Positions 5,840 to 10,651 of a DNA stretch of 10,651 nucleotides are shown here, piece after piece; positions within the stretch are counted from its first letter, which is position 1; every line of letters begins with the position of its first letter. The DNA is from Alloprevotella tannerae (GTDB lineage: Bacteria; Bacteroidota; Bacteroidia; Bacteroidales; Bacteroidaceae). Position numbers and translations under genes: made by a program. The stretch is from assembly GCA_015259305.1 (NCBI GenBank), contig JABZGO010000048.1, positions 1 to 10,651 of the forward strand, given 5' to 3'. The notes below the pieces were generated by a model, which saw only the letters and a program-made list of their open reading frames with translations, searched no databases and was not told where the DNA came from.

Positions 5840-8080
5840 ATGCGAAGAACTTTATTCTTGGCAGTCTTATCCTTGACTGTCGGATGCGCTTTCGCGGATG
5901 AAAGCGACACGTTGAAAACCTATCGTTTGCAAGAAGTGCAAGTTACGTCTACGCGAGCCGGTCGGAAGACCCCCGTAGCTTTTACCAACTTGTCGAAAAA
6001 GTATCTTTCCACACTCGATTTTGGGAAAGATATGCCTGCGCTCTTGTCCTTGACGCCGAGCGTGCCGACCTCGAGCGATGCCGGTATAGGCATCGGCTAT
6101 TCGGACTTGCGCGTGCGCGGCACAGACCCAACGCGTATCAACATTACGGCCAATGGTATTCCGCTCAATGATGCAGAAAGCAACAAGGTTTATTGGGTGA
6201 ATATGGGCGATTTTGCGTCGCCCTTGGGTAGCGTCCAGTTGCAGCGCGGCGTAGGTACGTCGACCCACGGCAGTGGTGCGTTCGGCGCGACGCTGAATAT
6301 GCAGACGGAGAGCATTGCGGAGTTGCCCTATGTGCAACTTGATGCTTCGGGTGGTAGTTATGCTACTCATCGCGAGAGTTTGCGCTTTGGTACGGGCCGT
6401 CTGAATGGACATTGGGGCTTGGATGGGCGCTTGTCGAACATCGGAAGTCAAGGCTACATCGACCGCGCCAGTTCGCGCTTGAATTCTTACTTCTTGCAGG
6501 GCGGTTATTTTTCAGACCAAACGGTCGTGAAATTGGTCACGTTTAACGGTACGGAGCGTACGTATCACGCGTGGGACTATGCTACGGAAGAGCAAATGAA
6601 GAAGTATGGGCGCCGCTACAACCCTTGTGGAAAATATAAGGATGCGGCCGGCAATACGGTCTATTATAAGGATCAGATTGACAACTATCATCAGCAGCAT
6701 TATCAGTTGTTCTGGAATCAACTCTTGAACGACGCTTGGGATTTTAATCTCGCATTGCATTATACGCACGGTAAAGGCTACTACGAACAGTATAAGACGA
6801 ACCAAAAACTGTATAAATATCTGCTCCAACCGCGTTCGGGATCGAAGAGCGACTTGATTCGTCGAAAATATTCTGCGGCCGATTTTTACGGAACGGTGTT
6901 CTCGGCCAATTATCATGCGGACCGGTTGACCGCAAACTTAGGCGGCGGATGGAATAATTACAAGGGCGACCACTACGGACGCGTCCTGTGGGTGGCAGAG
7001 TTTGATGGCAAGCAGCAGCCGAACTATCCGTATTACGACAATCAAGCCGATAAGAAGGATTTTAACGTATATGCGAAAGCCAATTTCGAACTGCTGAAGG
7101 GCCTGAACCTCTATGGTGACCTGCAATACAGATATGTGAAATACAATATCGATGGCCCGAGCGACCAGTTTGATGCTGCGAAACAGCAAGTGGTCTATAA
7201 TGTGCACGAAACCTTCAACTTCTTCAATCCGAAAGCGGGCTTGTCGTGGACAATAGCGCCCCGGCATACGGCTTACTTGTCTTATGCGATGGCGCATAAA
7301 GAGCCTACGCGCAACGATTACGAGAATGTGTTGCAAAATTCCTCAAAGCCGCGCCACGAAACCTTGAACGACTTCGAGCTGGGCTATAACTTCTCCGGCG
7401 AGCGCTTGTCGTTCGGCGTCAATTTCTATTATATGCGCTACAAAGATCAGTTTGTGCTGACCGGAGAACAAAACGCCATCGGCGAAATGATTTCCAAAAA
7501 CGTCGGCGATTCCTATCGTCGCGGCGTGGAGTTGCAAGCTGCTTGGCGCCCCTTCGACTTCCTGCGCTGGGATGCCAACCTTACGTGGAGCCATAACCGA
7601 GAAAAAAATACTTTGGTCCAAATGAACGACACGGGAGAGACGGTAAACTTGGGCAATACGCCGTTGAGCTTTTCTCCGAATCTGATTTTTAACAATGTAT
7701 TTACAGCCGAATATCGCGGATTTCGCGCTTCTTTGCAGACGCAATACGTAAGTCGGCAGCTGATGACGCGAACCGGATTTACGCAATTTGAGGAAGACGG
7801 CCACACAGTCCATACTTCGATCGACCCATATTTGGTTAGTAATCTCGATTGTTCCTATACTTTCAGTCGCCTAAAAGCTTTTAAGGCCCTGACGGTTGGC
7901 TTTACGATCTACAACTTGATGAATGCGAAGTATGAAAGCAACGGTGCGGCCAACGTAGTCTTGAAGAAGGACGCTGCGGGCAAGGTTGTCGCTTATCAGG
8001 ATGCCGATTACAACGCCTATTCCGTGTTTTCGGCGCAAGCACCGCTTCACTTCCTGGCCCATATCTCCATTCGTTTTTAA
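5840..8080 (+). CDS. TonB-dependent outer-membrane receptor, probably for thiamine
   Basis: 746-residue outer-membrane receptor. Residues 1-19 are a signal peptide (cleavage likely after AFA, before DESD). YRLQEVQVTSTR (28-39) is the likely TonB-box region. The plug domain covers about 40-155, with LSLTPSVPTSSDAG, SDLRVRGTDPTRINITANGIPLNDAES and VQLQRGVGTSTHGSGAFGATLNM. The rest is a beta-barrel rich in alternating aromatic strands, ending in SIRF with the terminal phenylalanine typical of barrels inserted by the BAM machinery. There is no N-terminal carboxypeptidase-like domain and no SusD partner, so it is not a glycan-utilisation receptor. The TPP riboswitch directly upstream and the PnuT-like gene downstream point to thiamine (or a phosphate ester of it) as substrate; this comes from context, not from visible binding residues. 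The start is the first ATG after the riboswitch and gives a complete signal peptide; no Shine-Dalgarno is seen. Confidence 0.92.
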   Translation: MRRTLFLAVLSLTVGCAFADESDTLKTYRLQEVQVTSTRAGRKTPVAFTNLSKKYLSTLDFGKDMPALLSLTPSVPTSSDAGIGIGYSDLRVRGTDPTRINITANGIPLNDAESNKVYWVNMGDFASPLGSVQLQRGVGTSTHGSGAFGATLNMQTESIAELPYVQLDASGGSYATHRESLRFGTGRLNGHWGLDGRLSNIGSQGYIDRASSRLNSYFLQGGYFSDQTVVKLVTFNGTERTYHAWDYATEEQMKKYGRRYNPCGKYKDAAGNTVYYKDQIDNYHQQHYQLFWNQLLNDAWDFNLALHYTHGKGYYEQYKTNQKLYKYLLQPRSGSKSDLIRRKYSAADFYGTVFSANYHADRLTANLGGGWNNYKGDHYGRVLWVAEFDGKQQPNYPYYDNQADKKDFNVYAKANFELLKGLNLYGDLQYRYVKYNIDGPSDQFDAAKQQVVYNVHETFNFFNPKAGLSWTIAPRHTAYLSYAMAHKEPTRNDYENVLQNSSKPRHETLNDFELGYNFSGERLSFGVNFYYMRYKDQFVLTGEQNAIGEMISKNVGDSYRRGVELQAAWRPFDFLRWDANLTWSHNREKNTLVQMNDTGETVNLGNTPLSFSPNLIFNNVFTAEYRGFRASLQTQYVSRQLMTRTGFTQFEEDGHTVHTSIDPYLVSNLDCSYTFSRLKAFKALTVGFTIYNLMNAKYESNGAANVVLKKDAAGKVVAYQDADYNAYSVFSAQAPLHFLAHISIRF

Positions 8081-8096
8081 TTTTAATCTCACCTTC

Positions 8097-8143
8097 CCGC
8101 CCCGCCGCACCGTTTGAGGGCGCGGGCGGCTTGATGCTTTTTT
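8097..8143 (+). promoter_or_regulatory. GC-rich hairpin and T6 run before pnuT
   Basis: CCGCCC (8097-8102) pairs with GGGCGG (8124-8129), extended by GC/GC across one bulged C, giving about 8 bp. A TTTTTT run (8138-8143) ends right at the pnuT ATG. The stem and T-run are 8 nt apart, weaker than a canonical terminator. It may attenuate transcription between receptor and transporter, or stabilise the receptor mRNA. Confidence 0.4.
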
Positions 8144-8746
8144 ATGGAAGAGCTACTTACGTTTTTGCAAACCTACCATCACGCGCTCTTAGACGGGCTT
8201 GGTGCGCTCTTGGGCTTCATTTATCTTTGGTATGAGTATCATGCCGACGCCCGACTTTGGCCTGTGAGTATGATTATGCCGGCTATCGACATTTATCTCT
8301 ATTATAAAGTAGGTCTTTATGCCGATTTTGGGATGGCGATTTACTATTTCTGTGCTGCGGCTTACGGCTGGCTTGTATGGAGTAGGCGCCGCGGCAATTC
8401 GAAAGTTGAAGCGCTGCCGATTACGCACCTCCCGAAGCGTGTGGCTGCCTATTCTTTAGGCGTTTTCCTTCCGATTTGGGGCGCGCTGTATTATATATTG
8501 TCCGTCTGGACCAATTCTACCGTTCCCCTCCTCGATAGTTTGGCCAACGCGCTCAGCATTATCGCGCTTTGGATGTTGGCCCGTAAATACGTAGAGCAAT
8601 GGCTCGTTTGGATAGTTGTTGATATTATCCTCTGCGGGCTGTATGTGTACAAAGGTGTTCCCTTCCACGGCGTACTCTACGGCGCTTACGTGCTGATAGC
8701 CTTGGTTGGTTTCCGAAAATGGCGTACTATGGCGGTGCGAGCATAG
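8144..8746 (+). CDS. pnuT: PnuT-type thiamine transporter (PnuC family)
   Basis: 200-residue inner-membrane protein of the PnuC vitamin transporter family. About seven hydrophobic segments are visible, roughly at residues 12-30, 37-55, 62-80, 101-121, 127-146, 151-168 and 174-192. AAYGWLVW after the third and EQWLVWIVVDI at the sixth resemble the aromatic, tryptophan-containing motifs that line the substrate channel in PnuC proteins. Members of this family move nicotinamide riboside, riboflavin or thiamine by facilitated diffusion, and the substrate is trapped inside by phosphorylation. The assignment to thiamine (PnuT) rests on the TPP riboswitch and the TonB receptor that precede it by 63 nt; the same pairing is known in Bacteroides thetaiotaomicron. 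The start is the ATG right after a T6 run, with no Shine-Dalgarno. No pyrophosphokinase gene follows, and transcription ends at the terminator at 8769. Confidence 0.88.
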   Translation: MEELLTFLQTYHHALLDGLGALLGFIYLWYEYHADARLWPVSMIMPAIDIYLYYKVGLYADFGMAIYYFCAAAYGWLVWSRRRGNSKVEALPITHLPKRVAAYSLGVFLPIWGALYYILSVWTNSTVPLLDSLANALSIIALWMLARKYVEQWLVWIVVDIILCGLYVYKGVPFHGVLYGAYVLIALVGFRKWRTMAVRA

Positions 8747-8768
8747 CGATTTGCAACGCAACACTAAG

Positions 8769-8817
8769 ACGAGAGAACGGCAGAATCAGCTGCTGCTCTC
8801 TCGTTCTCTTTGTTTTT
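8769..8817 (+). terminator. Intrinsic terminator of the thiamine operon
   Basis: ACGAGAGA (8769-8776) pairs with TCTCTCGT (8797-8804). After one mismatch the stem continues with CGGCAG (8778-8783) against CTGCTG (8790-8795, one G-T wobble), leaving a 6-nt loop. The T-rich tail TCTCTTTGTTTTT follows to 8817. Confidence 0.75.
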
Positions 8818-8840
8818 AGATGGAAAAATGCGATAAATAA

Positions 8841-8871
8841 TTGCTTTTACTAAGAAAAATGCCTATATTCG
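8841..8871 (+). promoter_or_regulatory. Bacteroidetes-type promoter for xerC-hpf
   Basis: TTG at 8841-8843, a 20-nt spacer, then TATATTCG at 8864-8871 (TAnnTTnG). The predicted start near 8877 gives a leader of about 80 nt before the ATG at 8958. It lies just after the preceding terminator, so the two operons are separate. Confidence 0.5.
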
Positions 8872-8957
8872 CCAATGAAAACATTTCGCCATCTTGATTG
8901 GGCGATTTGACAACACAATTGCCGAAAAAATCAGTAGAAGTAACGCACACGAAATCT

Positions 8958-9857
8958 ATGCAGCAAGAAAACAAAGCCTTACCCGAGCGCTTTTTGTCCT
9001 ACTTAGCAAGCGACAAAGGCTATTCACCGCTCACGATCAAGAAATATCGCGACGTCTTGGAGGGCTTTGAGGCGTTTTATCTCAGCCAAGAGGCTACGCT
9101 GACTTGGCAGACGATCGATGCCGACTTGGTGCGCCGCTGGATTGTTTGGCGTATGGACGACGGCATCGTAGGAAGGACGGTCCGAAGAGACCTTAGCGCG
9201 CTGCGCAGCTTTTATCGCTATCTGCTGGTCTTGGGTTTGATCGAAAAAGATCCGATGTGCTTTGTCAAAAATCCCAAGTCGGCTCAGCCCTTGCCCGCTT
9301 TCGTGCGGCAAAGTGAGATGGATCGCTTATTTGATAAGACCCATTTCCCCGAAACGTTTGAAGGGCAGCGCAACTATCTCATCCTGCTTACTTTTTATAG
9401 TACCGGCGTGCGACGAGCCGAACTTTTGGCCTTGCAATGGGCCGATGTTGATCTGACTCGCTGCGAAGTGCGCGTCACCGGAAAGCGCAATAAGCAGCGC
9501 ATCATCCCCTTTGGCGCCGAGTTGGCCGAGGCTTTTCAAGCCTATTACGTCGCGCGGATGGACGTGGTCAAGCACATGAGCGGCCCACTCTTTATCCAAA
9601 GCAATGGGCGCCCGTTGCAGCCGACGCAAGTAGGGCGTATCGTTCACGATTACTTGTCGCTCGTGACGAATATCAAGAAAAAGAGTCCACACGTGTTGCG
9701 TCATTCCTTTGCAACGGCAATGCTTAACAACGGTGCCGACTTGATGGCCGTCAAGGAACTCTTAGGTCACAGCAACTTGAACACAACGGCGATCTATACG
9801 CACGTGACGCCCGAGGAGCTACTCAAAGAATATAAACACGCCCATCCAAGGGCTTAA
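8958..9857 (+). CDS. xerC: XerC/XerD-like tyrosine recombinase
   Basis: 299-residue tyrosine recombinase with both Xer domains: an N-terminal core-binding SAM-like domain (about 5-90, with FLSYLASDKGYSPLTIKKY and RRDLSALRSFYRYL) and a C-terminal catalytic domain. All catalytic residues are seen: R152 in STGVRRAEL, K176 in VTGKRNKQR, H245 and R248 in SPHVLRHSFAT, H271 in LLGHSNLNTT, and the nucleophile Y280 in AIYTH. Xer proteins resolve chromosome dimers at dif during segregation. Length and placement directly before hpf fit the chromosomal housekeeping copy of Bacteroidales, not a phage integrase, and no att-like repeats flank it. XerC and XerD cannot be separated by eye here. The frame is open upstream to a TTG at 8898, which would add 20 unconserved residues; the ATG at 8958 gives the usual Xer N-terminus and was preferred. 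Confidence 0.88.
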   Translation: MQQENKALPERFLSYLASDKGYSPLTIKKYRDVLEGFEAFYLSQEATLTWQTIDADLVRRWIVWRMDDGIVGRTVRRDLSALRSFYRYLLVLGLIEKDPMCFVKNPKSAQPLPAFVRQSEMDRLFDKTHFPETFEGQRNYLILLTFYSTGVRRAELLALQWADVDLTRCEVRVTGKRNKQRIIPFGAELAEAFQAYYVARMDVVKHMSGPLFIQSNGRPLQPTQVGRIVHDYLSLVTNIKKKSPHVLRHSFATAMLNNGADLMAVKELLGHSNLNTTAIYTHVTPEELLKEYKHAHPRA

Positions 9858-9867
9858 CCCGATAATC

Positions 9868-9875
9868 AAAGGAGG
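9868..9875 (+). promoter_or_regulatory. Strong Shine-Dalgarno sequence of hpf
   Basis: AAAGGAGG ends 5 nt before the hpf ATG at 9881, near-ideal complementarity to a canonical 16S rRNA tail. None of the other genes in the window has one, and Bacteroidetes generally do not rely on them. Confidence 0.8.
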
Positions 9876-9880
9876 TTTTT

Positions 9881-10225
9881 ATGGAACTAAAGATTCAATC
9901 GATCCAATTCAACGTTACGGAAAAGTTGCAGGCTTTTATCCAAAAGAAGTTTGCGAAAATTGCGAAGTTCAACGAAAATATTTCTGCAGCAGAAGTTATT
10001 CTTAAGGTGACAAAGCCTGAAACGGCCAACAACAAGTCGACAGTGCTGAACATCAATGTGCCGGGAGAAAACTTCCACGTCGAGAAAGTCTGCGACACAT
10101 TCGAAGAAGGCGTAGACCTCTGTATGGAATCTATGCTGCGCCAATTGAGTAAATACAAAGAAAAGCAGCGCGGCAAAAAGGCCGACCCCATTCGCAAGAT
10201 GGAAGGTGGCTTCGAGGCCGAATAA
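9881..10225 (+). CDS. hpf: Ribosome hibernation promoting factor, short form
   Basis: 114-residue protein of the HPF/RaiA family (ribosomal subunit interface proteins). Such proteins bind the decoding region of the 30S subunit in stationary phase or starvation and block translation, preserving idle ribosomes. The N-terminal fold is recognised from IQFNVTEKLQAFIQKKFAKIAKF, then an EVILKVTKPETANN strand region, NINVPGENFHVEKVCDTFEEGVDLCMESMLRQLSKYKEKQRGKK. The protein ends shortly after (ADPIRKMEGGFEAE), so it lacks the C-terminal dimerisation domain of long HPF and should act as a short form. It starts 23 nt after xerC on the same strand and is probably co-transcribed, ending at the terminator at 10295. 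The start is fixed by the AAAGGAGG ribosome binding site. Confidence 0.93.
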   Translation: MELKIQSIQFNVTEKLQAFIQKKFAKIAKFNENISAAEVILKVTKPETANNKSTVLNINVPGENFHVEKVCDTFEEGVDLCMESMLRQLSKYKEKQRGKKADPIRKMEGGFEAE

Positions 10226-10239
10226 GCACCACATTTTTG

Positions 10240-10332
10240 TACCTTTACTACTGATTAAGCAATAGTTTCACGCTATTGATATTGTAGATTGTTGTAGTCC
10301 GCCGAGCCAAATGGTCGGCGGACTATTTTTTT
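10240..10332 (+). ncRNA. Candidate small RNA or structured 3' UTR after hpf
   Basis: TACCTTTA at 10240-10247 resembles the Bacteroidetes -7 box (TAnnTTTG, last base differing), though no good -33 TTG lies at the right distance. Downstream are a 6-bp hairpin, CAATAG (10260-10265) with CTATTG (10273-10278), and the strong terminator. A transcript of about 80 nt is possible; otherwise this is just the hpf 3' UTR. Confidence 0.3.
10295..10332 (+). terminator. Strong intrinsic terminator after hpf
   Basis: AGTCCGCCGA (10296-10305) pairs perfectly with TCGGCGGACT (10315-10324), closed further by T10295-A10325, to give an 11-bp stem with a 9-nt loop. Seven T follow (10326-10332). Confidence 0.93.
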
Positions 10333-10651
10333 GTCGGAGTGGGGGAGGAGCAGGACAATGTTGCCACTCCGTATGACGGTTATTCTTATCGCTAAAGTTG
10401 CCATCCTCATCGCGCAGTATGCTATTCGGCAAGCTTCCTTGGGTATATTGCGCAAGGCGAGGCGCATTTTTGCCCGCCCGGCGCTGAAGATTCTTTGCCT
10501 TTTGCGCACTGTTTGATCGTTTGCTGCCGCCAAACTATCGTTTGCTCCCACCAAACCATTGTTTGCTCGGGGCATACTATCGTTTGGTGGGAGCAAACGA
10601 TGTGCGCGAAGGCATTTAGTCTTTACCATCTTGCCTGAAATCCTCTCATTT
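10333..10651. other. Gene-poor right end with hairpins and repeats
   Basis: No convincing gene is seen after the hpf terminator; frames open on both strands translate into repeat-derived or arginine-rich sequence without family resemblance. It contains an 8-bp hairpin (CGGAGTGG 10335-10342 with CCACTCCG 10364-10371) and a terminator-like stem TGCGC/GCGCA followed by TTTTT (10449-10471). The 21-bp repeat cluster lies near the end. Confidence 0.5.
10516..10601. repeat. 21-bp direct repeats ending in an inverted copy
   Basis: Three contiguous 21-bp units at 10516, 10537 and 10558 share ATCGTTTGCTnCCnCCAAAC (the third is degenerate). They are followed at 10579-10601 by a unit that reads as the reverse complement of unit 2. 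Arms ATCGTTTGCTCCCACCAAAC (10537-10556) and GTTTGGTGGGAGCAAACGAT (10582-10601) are a perfect 20-bp inverted repeat around a 25-nt loop. Confidence 0.85.

Noticed and set aside
8875..8910. 11-codon leader peptide before xerC (MKTFRHLDWAI)
   Set aside because: Its ATG coincides with the predicted transcription start, and no regulatory codon run or attenuator follows, so it is probably chance.
8958..9857. Phage or integron integrase marking a mobile element
   Set aside because: Length, N-terminal domain and linkage to hpf fit a housekeeping Xer recombinase; no att repeats, tRNA, or cargo genes were seen.
10516..10601. CRISPR array
   Set aside because: Units are contiguous without spacers, one is inverted, and no cas gene is near.
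10273..10629. Minus-strand open frame of 118 codons at the right end
   Set aside because: It runs through the hpf terminator and the 21-bp repeats, whose length (a multiple of three) keeps the frame open artificially; composition is arginine-rich and family-less.

Overview
The window looks like chromosomal DNA of a Bacteroidales bacterium (Porphyromonas/Prevotella-like; the genus cannot be fixed from the sequence alone). Reasons: promoter-like elements of the Bacteroidetes form (TTG or TTTG, about 19-20 nt, then TAnnTTnG), almost no Shine-Dalgarno sequences, a TPP-riboswitch/TonB-receptor/PnuT thiamine operon as in Bacteroides, and a xerC-like recombinase followed directly by hpf. There are seven protein genes: one incomplete on the minus strand, six on the plus strand.

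Layout. 1-1299 (minus): 5' part of a secreted M6-family zinc metalloprotease, running off the left edge. 1300-1656: divergent promoter region. 1657-2976: dnaA. 3070-4893: recQ, after a 93-nt gap with mutually exclusive hairpins. 4894-5638: about 745 nt without a convincing gene, holding a 22-bp tandem repeat, an 18-bp direct repeat, an AT palindrome and several hairpins. 5639-8746: thiamine-uptake operon, made of promoter, TPP riboswitch with an oversized P3 arm, outer-membrane TonB-dependent receptor, hairpin, and PnuT-type inner-membrane transporter; an intrinsic terminator follows. 8841-10332: xerC-like tyrosine recombinase and hpf with their own promoter and a very strong terminator. 10333-10651: no convincing gene, but a cluster of 21-bp repeats with a 20-bp perfect inverted repeat.

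How the genes work together. The receptor and PnuT-like protein should form a two-membrane route for thiamine, shut down by TPP through the leader. The leader has no visible terminator and its aptamer closes 7 nt before the start codon, so translational control is the simplest reading. No thiamine pyrophosphokinase gene follows, so the trapping step must be encoded elsewhere. dnaA, recQ and xerC are chromosome replication, repair and segregation genes; hpf serves ribosome hibernation. No prophage, CRISPR array, insertion sequence, tRNA or rRNA was recognised. I see no wholly new system. The best leads are the enlarged riboswitch arm, the strong Shine-Dalgarno of hpf, the hairpin before pnuT, and the two repeat clusters.
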